This document shows, one piece after another, positions 8,630-16,290 of a stretch of DNA of 23,949 nucleotides. The notes beneath the pieces are model-generated. The model was not told the DNA's origin. It did no database searches and saw only the letters and a program-made list of their open reading frames with translations. Position numbers and translations under genes: made by a program. Position 1 is the stretch's first letter. Every line of letters starts with the position of its first letter. Source of the DNA: JADJDM01 sp044352985 (GTDB taxonomy: Bacteria > Bacteroidota > Bacteroidia > B-17B0 > Aurantibacillaceae); NCBI GenBank assembly GCA_044352985.1, contig JBILCU010000022.1, positions 1 through 23,949 on the forward strand, given 5' to 3'.

Positions 8630-10633
8630 ATGTACCAAAGCTTAAATATAATCTACAAAATTTTATTCTTTTCTCTAATCACATTGTGTGCAAAATCTCA
8701 GATAATTTTTTTACAAAATAACATAAAAGGAGGTGTATGCGGTGATGGAGTATCATATTTCGGAAAGGATTATTTGCAGGCTGACACAATTATTTTTTCG
8801 AATTTCGTTCCAACAGGTTCGCTTATTAAAAAAGCATATTTATTCACATATAGATTAAACTATGAATACGATAATATACCCGAAAAAGATACTCGATTAG
8901 AATTAACATATAATAATAATAAAATAATTATTGATAGTTCCGCAATAATTTCTCCGATGTTTAATTGCGATAACTCAATTGTATCAGGGAAAAATTGGAT
9001 ATGCGCATTAGATGTTACAAATTACACCACACAAAATAATAACGTATTAATTGTCCCTTGTCAAAATTGCCTAATGTTGGAAGATACAAGTAGAGGTTTT
9101 GTTTATGATGGTTTTTATTTAATGATTATTTATGAAAATAATTTAATGCAAAATGTTAATGTTCTCACAATATTGAATAATAAAACATATTATACAAATA
9201 TGAATTATGCAATACAAAATCTTAATCCAATAGATAACAGTAAGGATGTAGGTTTATCGATTTGGACTAATAATGTTCACAATACTCTTTACGGAGATTA
9301 TAGGTGCGAGTTTACTTTAAATTCAAGCGCTGGACAATTTTACTTGGGAAAATTAGATATGACAATTGGTAATTTTACTTTTAATAAATCATTACCGGGT
9401 AGTTTTTATTACGAAAACAATAACTTGTATGGCTTAGTAGACGATACACCAAACCAATTTATAGATAGTACTGATGCTCTTACAAACATTAAAACATTTG
9501 TGTTAAATAATACCACTGGTTTTACATTAACTAGCAATAGCGAAACAAATGCTGGGTGCGTTCCTATGATAGAAGGCTTTTTTCTCGCCTATTCTACACC
9601 TTGCCCAACTTCGGTATCAAAAGATACCAGCATTTCTATTTGTAGAGGTCAAAGTGTACAACTAAACTCAAGTTCTGGTTTTAGCAATTATAATTGGTAT
9701 CCAAAAACAGGGTTAAACGACAGTACTATTGCAAACCCCATTGCCAATCCAATACAAAGCACTAACTACATTGCTTATGTAAAAGATGCTAATGGGTGTA
9801 TGCATACTGAGCACACACAATTAATAGTGCATGGCGCGCCTGTACCCGATACCATTGCCATCACAAATGCAGTTTGTGGCGTGCAAGAAGGCGCAATAAC
9901 TATTACGCCAAACTATCACAATTATTTTTACACTTATTCTATTGGTACAGGAATTACCACAGATACAAGTTTTAATAATCTAAGCGCCGGCAATTATACA
10001 TTAACAGTAACAGATGATGCCGGATGTACTTATCTAACAAACTTTACTATTAATGAGGTAAATCCGGTTAATGCCGGATTTAGTATACAAACCGCTACCA
10101 GTATTTATACAGCGCCACTTTATGTACATGTTAGTAATAATACCAGCGGAGCAACTAATTACAATTGGTATTTTCCAACCGCAACTGCAAGTACATACAA
10201 TAGCGATTATACATTTACAAACTCTGGTACATATACCATTACGCTGATAGCATACAACAACACGCCAACATGCGCAGATACCGCAACTTTAACTATTACT
10301 GTTTTACCTGAAGATACAGCGGGAATTTTTATACCTAATATTTTTAGCCCAAATGGCGACGGCAATAACGATGTGTTTGAGATAAAAATAATGAATGCGA
10401 CATTAGAATTAGTTGAAATTTATGACCGTTGGGGCGTTCAGGTTTGTAATGCTTTGGATTTAACCACAACTAAAAATGCTAATAGTACCAGTTATGCCTG
10501 GACGGGCAGATCTACTAGCGGAATGGAATGCAGCTCAGGAACTTATTTTTATTGTATAAAAATTAAACCTGACGCAAAATATAATAAAGGAGAAAGCAAA
10601 ACTTACACCGGATTTATTTCGGTTATAAGATAA
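8630..10633 (+). CDS. SprB/PKD surface protein with gliding-motility (CHU_C) C-terminal domain
   Basis: 667 residues with a signal peptide (1-23, ending AKSQ). Residues about 30-325 form an N-terminal domain that I do not recognise (GGVCGDGVSYFGKDY). Next come an Ig/PKD-like module (about 330-400, ICRGQSVQLNSSSGFSNYNWYP), a SprB-type repeat (about 412-475, ITNAVCGVQEGAITI to LSAGNYTLTVTDDAGC) and a PKD domain (about 480-558, NYNWYFPTAT, FTNSGTYTITLIAYN). From about 563 a CHU_C type B sorting domain follows (IFIPNIFSPNGDGNNDVFEI, VEIYDRWGVQV, SGTYFYCIKI). Type B domains direct T9SS export and attachment, usually alongside SprF-like partners; none is visible here. It is monocistronic. A weak inverted repeat of AAGAAAAAT with AATTTTCTT just after the stop may end transcription. 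Confidence 0.87.
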   Translation: MYQSLNIIYKILFFSLITLCAKSQIIFLQNNIKGGVCGDGVSYFGKDYLQADTIIFSNFVPTGSLIKKAYLFTYRLNYEYDNIPEKDTRLELTYNNNKIIIDSSAIISPMFNCDNSIVSGKNWICALDVTNYTTQNNNVLIVPCQNCLMLEDTSRGFVYDGFYLMIIYENNLMQNVNVLTILNNKTYYTNMNYAIQNLNPIDNSKDVGLSIWTNNVHNTLYGDYRCEFTLNSSAGQFYLGKLDMTIGNFTFNKSLPGSFYYENNNLYGLVDDTPNQFIDSTDALTNIKTFVLNNTTGFTLTSNSETNAGCVPMIEGFFLAYSTPCPTSVSKDTSISICRGQSVQLNSSSGFSNYNWYPKTGLNDSTIANPIANPIQSTNYIAYVKDANGCMHTEHTQLIVHGAPVPDTIAITNAVCGVQEGAITITPNYHNYFYTYSIGTGITTDTSFNNLSAGNYTLTVTDDAGCTYLTNFTINEVNPVNAGFSIQTATSIYTAPLYVHVSNNTSGATNYNWYFPTATASTYNSDYTFTNSGTYTITLIAYNNTPTCADTATLTITVLPEDTAGIFIPNIFSPNGDGNNDVFEIKIMNATLELVEIYDRWGVQVCNALDLTTTKNANSTSYAWTGRSTSGMECSSGTYFYCIKIKPDAKYNKGESKTYTGFISVIR

Positions 10634-10703
10634 AAGATAAAATTTAAAAGAAAAATCATTTCTGTAAATTTTCTTCTTAGTAGCTATTTAATAATAATCG
10701 GCA

Positions 10704-10800
10704 ATAACGTTTGGCTGCATAGAGTACTGGCGGATTATGGAGCACAAAAATTTTTAGGAGCACTGAGCCGTCAATTTTACCAAACCGCTGTTATGTGCTG
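10704..10800. repeat. attC-like imperfect palindrome P1, right after the HEPN gene
   Basis: ATAAC (10704-10708) and GTTTGG (10709-10714) pair with CCAAAC (10780-10785) and GTTAT (10790-10794), with a 4-base bulge CGCT. The inner part holds GGAGCACAAAAATT, nearly the same as GGAGCACAAAATTG in P2. It ends GTTATGTGCTG, 6 bases from the stop of the HEPN gene. The folding resembles an integron attC site with bulges, but the core GTT is not followed by the full RRRY consensus. The rest of 10634-10806 shows no gene. Confidence 0.6.
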
Positions 10801-10806
10801 TTTTAA

Positions 10807-11508
10807 TTATAATGGGAAGTGACCATTTGTTGAGGCGCGCTGAATTATGCCACCATAAATAGTATTAATTAGAGTCAACAATCTAGTAAATGTAATCTTG
10901 CAATATTCAAATGAATTTGGATTATTTCTAAATGTTCGATTTTCAATATCAGCTCTTGGATTATCTGGTAGAGGATAAACTATAACTGTTTGACTTCTCC
11001 CTCCATCAGCATTAACTGCAATGCTAAAGTTTGTTCCAATTAAAACCTCATGTGTTAATGCATTTCGATAATCCTTAAATTCATTTAACCATGATGGGTC
11101 AGTTAGTCTTGGCAATAAAGAATCTCCTTCCCTGTGGACAGTTATTTGTTGATGTGCAGTTTGAAAATATACTTTAGATGGCATCGTAATATTGAAATAA
11201 ACAATTATCTCTCTTGAAAGAATATCTATTGCACTTCCACAACAGTAAAAAAAACTGTCAATATGCATATTTACTTCATTTATAAAATCCGTTGAATTAT
11301 CTACAACAGCTGATACTTGAGTATTCTCTAAAACATTTTGAAGATTTTCAAGATGTTTTTTTGCACTTTTCAATTTATGAATTAATGAATAATGGTACCT
11401 TTTATGTCCGTTGAAAATTTGAATTGGTACATTTCCAGAATTATTTAAATCAGCTATTGTCCTTTGCAATCTTGTGCAATTAGCCATTCTATGATATGGA
11501 CTAAACAT
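10807..11508 (-). CDS. HEPN-domain protein, probable RNase toxin or effector
   Basis: 233 residues with no signal peptide or membrane segment. The key motif is EFKDYRNALTHE: R148 and H153 form the R-x4-H motif that marks catalytic HEPN ribonucleases. The stretch before it is mainly helical (SLIHKLKSAKKHLENLQNVL, then FINEVNMHIDSFFYCC), as expected of the four-helix HEPN bundle. In known systems such proteins cut RNA in toxin-antitoxin or abortive-infection settings. The start ATG lies inside the last codons of the zinc-ribbon gene (8-base overlap), pointing to translational coupling and a joint function; a start at Met8 (11487) is also possible. The stop lies 6 bases from palindrome P1. The HEPN assignment rests on motif and fold type; the RNase role is inferred. 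Confidence 0.65.
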   Translation of the reverse strand: MFSPYHRMANCTRLQRTIADLNNSGNVPIQIFNGHKRYHYSLIHKLKSAKKHLENLQNVLENTQVSAVVDNSTDFINEVNMHIDSFFYCCGSAIDILSREIIVYFNITMPSKVYFQTAHQQITVHREGDSLLPRLTDPSWLNEFKDYRNALTHEVLIGTNFSIAVNADGGRSQTVIVYPLPDNPRADIENRTFRNNPNSFEYCKITFTRLLTLINTIYGGIIQRASTNGHFPL

Positions 11509-12202
11509 GCGCCTTATGATTAATAAATTGTGATAGATTATCTTTAATTGAAGCTCTAATTTGGCCTTGTATATCTTTCAATTTTAATTTGTGGTCACAA
11601 TGCTCACATTCATAAATTCCGTTTTCAGGAAAAGGTAAAGTTCCTCCAGAATATTCTATACTTGGTAAAATTTTCTCTTCGAAAACATAGTGTTGATTGC
11701 ATTTTCTACAGGTGACTTGTGCGCTAACTTTATGAGGCAATAGTGACTTATTTTTCTCCAGTATGCTGATTTCTTTTTCTAAAAAAATAGGCCACTGCCT
11801 TAATTTAATTCTAAGTGGTATTTTTAACTTAGTAGGAAAGTCTTTTAAAGTGCATACAATTTCATAATCTCCTTCTCTCTCAAATCTATATCCTAATTCA
11901 ATTTGTATTGTGGTAGCATTACCTACTCTTTCATCTTTTATGTCATGGGTTGCTAATGTGTCGATTTGTTTAAAACCTTTTTTGCGAATTCCAATGTGTA
12001 AGGATGTTTGCAATTTTGGAACATCGAAAATTGTTACAACTAATGTCCAAACTCTTGCTGCAGGAAAACCCCATGCATGCATTAATGTAAACACTCCAAG
12101 AAGATCAATTTTCCCTGAGCTCTGTGGTCTTGCATTGTCAGCAATAAGACCACCGCCAAATCTTGGAAGTTTTGATGTTTTAATTTCTCTTTTCAATGTC
12201 AA
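11501..12202 (-). CDS. DUF6941-like N-terminal domain with C-terminal zinc ribbon
   Basis: 233 residues, probably cytoplasmic. The N-terminal part (about 14-135) reads LIADNARPQSSGKIDLLGVF, then GFPAARVWTLVV, a pattern that recalls the DUF6941 family: a beta-rich domain of unknown function, remembered rather than searched. The C-terminal part (about 160-210) has CRKC (C165, C168) and CEHC (C199, C202), a four-cysteine zinc ribbon. It overlaps the HEPN gene by 8 bases, so the two form a two-gene unit. A plausible but unproven role is sensor or antitoxin for the HEPN protein. The gene starts 38 bases after the edge of palindrome P2. Codon use looks less AT-biased than in the T9SS genes. Confidence 0.6.
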   Translation of the reverse strand: MTLKREIKTSKLPRFGGGLIADNARPQSSGKIDLLGVFTLMHAWGFPAARVWTLVVTIFDVPKLQTSLHIGIRKKGFKQIDTLATHDIKDERVGNATTIQIELGYRFEREGDYEIVCTLKDFPTKLKIPLRIKLRQWPIFLEKEISILEKNKSLLPHKVSAQVTCRKCNQHYVFEEKILPSIEYSGGTLPFPENGIYECEHCDHKLKLKDIQGQIRASIKDNLSQFINHKAHV

Positions 12203-12240
12203 TACTTTATAAATTTGTCTTTCTGTTTTGTTTTAAAATA

Positions 12241-12379
12241 GCACAAAACGTTTTCGGGCTTTGCGTTCGGGCGGGTTTCGGAGCACAAAATTGTCAACCA
12301 ACACAACAGAACTTGAATAGAAGCACGAAGCTCCAAGTTTTCACGTCACCCCGCCTGACGCAAAACCCGTGTTTTGTGC
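12241..12379. repeat. Large attC-like imperfect palindrome P2
   Basis: Left arm GCACAAAAC (12241-12249), CGGG (12255-12258), TTTGCGT (12260-12266) and GGCGGG (12270-12275) pair with GTTTTGTGC (12371-12379), CCCG (12366-12369), ACGCAAA (12358-12364) and CCCGCC (12350-12355). An inner GGAGC (12280-12284) pairs with GCTCC (12330-12334). It is clearly GC-richer than its surroundings. It separates the nuclease unit from the zinc-ribbon/HEPN unit, and its right end GTTTTGTGCTG lies 4 bases from the nuclease stop codon. The open frame across it on the plus strand is not a gene. Confidence 0.75.
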
Positions 12380-12385
12380 TGCCCA

Positions 12386-14071
12386 TTATTGCGGAATCCC
12401 CTTTCTTGTCGGAGTTTCTATCCAGTTTTTTAGTTGGCCAATAAAGTCCCATACATCTCCAGTTGTCGGCTTTAAATAATTTCCAGCGTCAGGATTCTCA
12501 CCCATTTTTGTAAACACATCAATTAGCCAATTAGAACCGTGTCCTGTTGCGCCAAGGTTTTTCAACCAAGACTCTAACTCTCCATTCCGAATTACAAAAA
12601 CTCCATACTCGTATAATTGGTCAAAATAATTATTACTAGCTTCTTTGTCTGCTCCACTTAATAAATTAATTCCTCCATTAATTTTCCAATTTTGTTGTGT
12701 AGCATTTAATGTGTCAAGTAAACTTTTTCTTTGGTTTTGTAATGGTTGATGATTTAGAGTAGGGAAAAAACCACCTTCAAGAAGTTTTGTAAACACTTGT
12801 CCGCCTTCTTTTAATACATCAATGTCAACGATACCTACTGCGGGTATTCCCAATTCTCTTAAAGGTTTGACGATTTCCCAAACAGTTTGTTTGTTTTGAG
12901 CATTAATGAAAAGACAATTGTTTATACCTCTTGAATCTCCTGCTGCCAAAAGTCTTTCGTTTATTTCTTGATAAAATGCACGGTCTGAGTCGGCTTCTGT
13001 TACAATTACAGATTCGTAAAAAAGTCCATTTAAAACACCAGTTGACCTAAGCAAAGGGTGCCGCATTAAATGCAATATTTTTTCTTTTGGAAGGAGTCTT
13101 GAAGTAGGGACACCGTTTTTATAAGTCAATCTAATTATATTAAGCGGTGAGCCAGACTGAATACAGCCCATCAAGAATGATGAACTATGGGTCGAAACAA
13201 AAAGACGTTTTTTAGAATTTCGTAATGAGGTTCCTATTTCTTTACCTAACTTGTTAGAAAGAGCAGGGTGTAAAAACGCTTCAGGCTCATCTATCAAAGT
13301 AATTTTAGGATCACCTGCTAGCAAGGTTGTTATAATTCCAGAAAATGCTTTTACGCCATCACTTGCATTATTAATTGGCAAAGCAGCTTTATGAAAATTA
13401 ATTGCTTCATTCTCCCATCCTTTTTCTTCTCGTTCCGAATTTGGTTTTCTATCTGAAAGTCTAACTCTTAATTTGCCAATATTTGTCGGGTCAATTACAT
13501 AGTATTTACCAAATGCTTCGTAAATAATTCTACTAACTTCAGCACGAAGGGAATTATTGATGAATAGATGAGCTAAATGATTTTGTGGTGTTGTTTGTAA
13601 ATCACCAGCAGCTTGTTCATTTAATAAATTAAGTCGATTTGTTCCATCAAGTCTAAGAGTGTAAATATTTAAGTACTGTTGAAAATGACCTTGCCTTGAA
13701 TTGGGGTTTTGCGCCTCATTAATCAATCCTTCTTTGTTTACTTGAAATCTTGATGCCTGATTATTTTGGGGATTTACCTTGCCGATTATTATGTGACCAG
13801 GATTGATATTTTCTCCTAAGTTTGGTGTCTGCTCGATTTTTGCAATTTCAGCTTTAATTTCAGGTCTTGTAAGCGAACCGAAAATTAAATTTTCTAGTAT
13901 TAAATCATTTGGCTGTCCGTGAGTACGCCTTGAATAATTCTCTATTTCTATCAATACTCGACTTTTTCCAGAGTTGTTTGGTCCAACAAAAACTGTAATT
14001 GGAGTAACCTCTACGTCAAGATTAGGTTGTCCTTGTGAACTGCCGAATTTTAATTTTAATTTATCTATCAT
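12386..14071 (-). CDS. OLD-family ATPase with C-terminal TOPRIM nuclease domain
   Basis: 561 residues. The N-terminal ABC-type ATPase half has Walker A GPNNSGKS (30-37), a split middle region, Walker B ITLIDEPE with D261 and E262, EAFLHP, and the switch His in STHSSSF (H295). The TOPRIM half follows: VTEADSD with E359 and D361, and GIVDIDVL with D416 and D418, the acidic residues that bind the metal ions. Such proteins are ATP-regulated DNA nicking or cutting enzymes; relatives include P2 OLD, GajA of Gabija and other anti-phage effectors. No UvrD-like helicase lies beside it, so it is not a complete Gabija system; it may act alone, as class 1 OLD proteins do. It sits between palindromes P3 (19 bases before the start) and P2 (4 bases after the stop), a one-gene unit. 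Confidence 0.88.
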   Translation of the reverse strand: MIDKLKLKFGSSQGQPNLDVEVTPITVFVGPNNSGKSRVLIEIENYSRRTHGQPNDLILENLIFGSLTRPEIKAEIAKIEQTPNLGENINPGHIIIGKVNPQNNQASRFQVNKEGLINEAQNPNSRQGHFQQYLNIYTLRLDGTNRLNLLNEQAAGDLQTTPQNHLAHLFINNSLRAEVSRIIYEAFGKYYVIDPTNIGKLRVRLSDRKPNSEREEKGWENEAINFHKAALPINNASDGVKAFSGIITTLLAGDPKITLIDEPEAFLHPALSNKLGKEIGTSLRNSKKRLFVSTHSSSFLMGCIQSGSPLNIIRLTYKNGVPTSRLLPKEKILHLMRHPLLRSTGVLNGLFYESVIVTEADSDRAFYQEINERLLAAGDSRGINNCLFINAQNKQTVWEIVKPLRELGIPAVGIVDIDVLKEGGQVFTKLLEGGFFPTLNHQPLQNQRKSLLDTLNATQQNWKINGGINLLSGADKEASNNYFDQLYEYGVFVIRNGELESWLKNLGATGHGSNWLIDVFTKMGENPDAGNYLKPTTGDVWDFIGQLKNWIETPTRKGIPQ

Positions 14072-14090
14072 TTTGTGTCGTCATTGGGTT

Positions 14091-14169
14091 GCACATAACA
14101 TCTTTATTCCCGCTATAACGCTTCGCTTTTGCAACGAAATTGCTCTGGCTTCGCATAGATGTATTTTGC
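14091..14169. repeat. Weaker attC-like palindrome P3 upstream of the OLD nuclease
   Basis: The ends GCACATAACATCT (14091-14103) and AGATGTATTTTGC (14157-14169) are reverse complements at 10 of 13 positions. The left end GCACATAAC matches the reverse complement of the P1 end exactly. The inside pairs poorly, so this copy is decayed or of a different subtype. It starts 19 bases before the nuclease start codon. Confidence 0.45.
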
Positions 14170-14294
14170 ATTATAGATTTATATATTTCATCAATAATCA
14201 AGCGGCTCGTTTGGTTACTAAGCATTAAACTTTCATCTTTATAAAGTTAAAATACATTTAAGAATCGTTTATTTCATTAAATAAAATCCAATGA

Positions 14295-14390
14295 CAAACC
14301 TAATTTCTCAATATGCTTTTTGCAATACGTAGCGATACCTGATTTTAAATCAAGTAGTACTACTTGATTTTGAGTTTAAAAACCAAGTAG
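14295..14390 (-). promoter_or_regulatory. Bacteroidota-type promoter with CAAGTAG-box operator (copy C)
   Basis: It has half-site CAAGTAG (14384-14390), palindrome CAAGTAGTACTACTTG (14351-14366, extending to a perfect 24-base palindrome at 14347-14370), a 23-base gap with TACGTA, TATTG (14323-14327), 20 bases, and TAGGTTTG (14295-14302). Every spacing equals that of the promoter at 3831-3926. It points left, across palindrome P3, into the OLD nuclease gene, with a leader of about 215 bases. Confidence 0.72.
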
Positions 14391-14400
14391 TGGAATATTA

Positions 14401-14595
14401 CTTTCTTTTCTTTTTCTTGATCAAAAGAAAAGAAACAAAAGAAAAATCAAGAACAAGCGAATGCCTACGCTCTCTTGCGATTTATTTGAATCTCTAAGCG
14501 CGTGGATAAATCTCACGCTAAGAGCTTCAAAATAAATCACAATTCACGGCTCATCGACTTCGCGCTTGTTCGAGGCCGGCGCTCTGCTTCGAAAT
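14401..14595. repeat. Complex dispersed-type repeat with nested inverted repeats
   Basis: It begins with TTTCTTTTCTTTT (14402-14414) paired to AAAAGAAAAGAAA (14423-14435) around TCTTGATC. GAACAAGCG (14451-14459) then pairs with CGCTTGTTC (14563-14571), enclosing GATTTATT (14479-14486) paired with AATAAATC (14531-14538) and an inner stem around 14491-14525. It resembles a long intergenic repeat I recall from Bacteroidota genomes that starts TTTCTTGATCAAAAG. No protein is encoded. The rest of the gap (14596-14760) shows nothing I can assign. Confidence 0.55.
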
Positions 14596-14760
14596 TGGTT
14601 TTTTTGGGGATGGTGGGGAATTGGGTGTTGTATATTGGATAACTGCTAATGTTAGAAAATGGTAAATAGCGAATATGTGAGTGGATAATTATCAGAAATA
14701 ATTTTTAATGGAAAGTTCATAATAAGATACCAATCAAAAACAAGATCCTCTATCTGATTT

Positions 14761-14780
14761 AAGCGAAGTATTAGCGCTTG
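14761..14780 (-). promoter_or_regulatory. Divergent CAAGTAG-like box or terminator hairpin after the regulator gene
   Basis: AAGCG (14761-14765) and CGCTT (14775-14779) are complementary, framed by CTGATTT to the left and GATTTGG to the right, the same framing as in the CAAGTAG boxes. It lies 12 bases after the regulator stop. It may be a decayed box or, as the hairpin position suggests, a weak terminator without a clear U-run. Confidence 0.35.
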
Positions 14781-14791
14781 ATTTGGATTTT

Positions 14792-15448
14792 TTATAAGTC
14801 TAAAACACCTGTATTGATTGCATATTCAATTAAATCCATTGAGTTGTTGGTTTTTGTCTTTTTACAGATATTATACCTATGGCCTTCGATGGTTCTTACA
14901 CTTAAATGAAGTTCTTCAGCGATTTCCTGATTTGATTTTTTCTGACAAATGAGTTTTATAATCTTAATTTCCTGTTTTGTGAAAGAAGTATCAAGTTGTG
15001 TGTTTTCAATTTTAGGCGTCTTTTTTAATAAATCCGCCATTGCTGCTGAGACTTTATTATCGTAATAGCATCCGTTTTCCTGAACAGCATACAGCGCATC
15101 TAATATTTTATCGACGCTACAACTTTTAGGCAGGAAACCGCAAGCTCCATTTTTAATGTAATCCACTATATAAGCATCGGTAAAATATTGGCTAATCATC
15201 ACTACCTTCATTTTAGGATATTTTAGTAGAATTTTTTCTAAAGCTTCTTTACCATTCATCACCGGCATTTCAATATCCAATAAAATTATATCCGGTTTAT
15301 GAGCCTTTAATAGATGTATTAACTCTTTTCCATTATCAGCTTCAAATAGGACTTTTACGTCGTCTTCAAATTCGTTTAGTAAAGAGATTAAACCCTCTCT
15401 CATTAATTTGTGATCATCCGCAATGGCAATTTGAATTGGTTTTTTCAT
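14792..15448 (-). CDS. NarL/LuxR-type response regulator
   Basis: 218 residues. The receiver domain (about 5-122) has the acidic pair D11-D12, phosphoacceptor D58 in ILLDIEMP, S86 in VMIS and K108 in FLPKS, so it looks fully functional. The LuxR-type HTH (about 153-215) has TKQEIKIIKLICQKKSNQEIAEELHLSVRTIEGHRYNI, ordered as the scaffold helix followed by the recognition helix SVRTIEGHR. Such regulators dimerise after phosphorylation and bind 16-20-base palindromes, which fits the CAAGTAGTACTACTTG boxes in this window. It lies 26 bases after the kinase gene, its probable partner. It is the only LuxR-type regulator here. The link to the boxes is inferred. Confidence 0.92.
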   Translation of the reverse strand: MKKPIQIAIADDHKLMREGLISLLNEFEDDVKVLFEADNGKELIHLLKAHKPDIILLDIEMPVMNGKEALEKILLKYPKMKVVMISQYFTDAYIVDYIKNGACGFLPKSCSVDKILDALYAVQENGCYYDNKVSAAMADLLKKTPKIENTQLDTSFTKQEIKIIKLICQKKSNQEIAEELHLSVRTIEGHRYNICKKTKTNNSMDLIEYAINTGVLDL

Positions 15449-15474
15449 TTTGTCAATTTTATTTGATATAAAAA

Positions 15475-16290
15475 TTACTGTTTGAAAGGAATGATTAATT
15501 CAACTGATGAAGAATTTATATTTTTTGTATAATTGATTTTTGCATTTAGAAGTAAAGTTCTTGCTTTTAATGATTTTAATCCAAGCCCTAACGCGTTATT
15601 TGTGTAATTTTCGATCTCTTCATTTGTTACTCCTTTCCCATCATGAATACAATTTACCGTTAAGGCAGACTCAGAAGTTTTAACTATCATTTTGAAGAAC
15701 GTACACCTGGAATGCTTGAAAATATTATTTAAAATTTCGAGGCAAATCCGATATATATTTAATAGTTCCTGAGTATTAAATTGTTCGACCTTTTCCGGAG
15801 CTGTATCACTTTCAAATTCTGCATACAATTCACCTATTTTTCGAATATTATTGATGTATTCTTCTAAAGAAGGAACTAGTCCATTTTGAAATAAAAATGA
15901 TGGAATTAGATCTAAACAGGTTGTTCTAATACCTTCCATAACTTTTATAATAGTTTCTTCATCAGTAATTAAACTTTCTGGGTCAAATGTATTTTTTCTA
16001 GCTCTCATCCGATGCTTAGCTAAATTATATTTTATCATGTTTAAAAGCGGATTTATTTCATCGTGGAGGTTACGCGCAATTTTTTCTTTTTGATTTTCTT
16101 CTGCTTCAACAGTTGCTTTGAAAAGCTGAACTTGTTTTTCTTGCTCGATCAGTTTGATTTGTTTCTCTTTTAAAAGCATTTTACGTTGATAGTAAACAAC
16201 AAATATTATTACAACAGCAGCTATGAATAGTGTTATTAATATACCTAGGGTAATTAGTAGTTTTATCGTTGTGATGTCTTGGTTTTCCAA
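15475..16290 (-). CDS. Membrane sensor histidine kinase (HisKA_3 / NarX type)
   Basis: 271 residues. A single membrane helix lies at about 9-33 with almost no outside segment, followed by a coiled coil (about 36-68). The HisKA_3 dimerisation segment contains KIARNLHDEINP with the phosphoacceptor H76. The ATP-binding HATPase_c domain has an N-box-like RICLEILNNIFKHS (181-194), CIHDGKGV (214-221) and ALGLGLKSLKAR (233-244). With no sensory domain of its own, it probably takes its signal from the seven-helix protein, whose gene overlaps its start by 28 bases (16263-16290). It should phosphorylate the response regulator just downstream. Length and layout match small LiaS/NarX-type kinases of Bacteroidota. 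Confidence 0.9.
   Translation of the reverse strand: MENQDITTIKLLITLGILITLFIAAVVIIFVVYYQRKMLLKEKQIKLIEQEKQVQLFKATVEAEENQKEKIARNLHDEINPLLNMIKYNLAKHRMRARKNTFDPESLITDEETIIKVMEGIRTTCLDLIPSFLFQNGLVPSLEEYINNIRKIGELYAEFESDTAPEKVEQFNTQELLNIYRICLEILNNIFKHSRCTFFKMIVKTSESALTVNCIHDGKGVTNEEIENYTNNALGLGLKSLKARTLLLNAKINYTKNINSSSVELIIPFKQ

Noticed and set aside
12196..12444. Plus-strand open frame of 82 codons across palindrome P2
   Set aside because: It lies over the palindrome and the ends of two real minus-strand genes, and its composition is not protein-like.
12386..14071. Complete Gabija or PARIS defence system
   Set aside because: No UvrD-like helicase (GajB) or separate DUF4435-type nuclease lies next to it; both ATPase and TOPRIM domains are in one protein without those partners.
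10704..14169. Calling the region a true integron
   Set aside because: The palindrome ends do not fit the RYYYAAC/GTTRRRY core fully and no integron integrase is present; only the organisation is alike.
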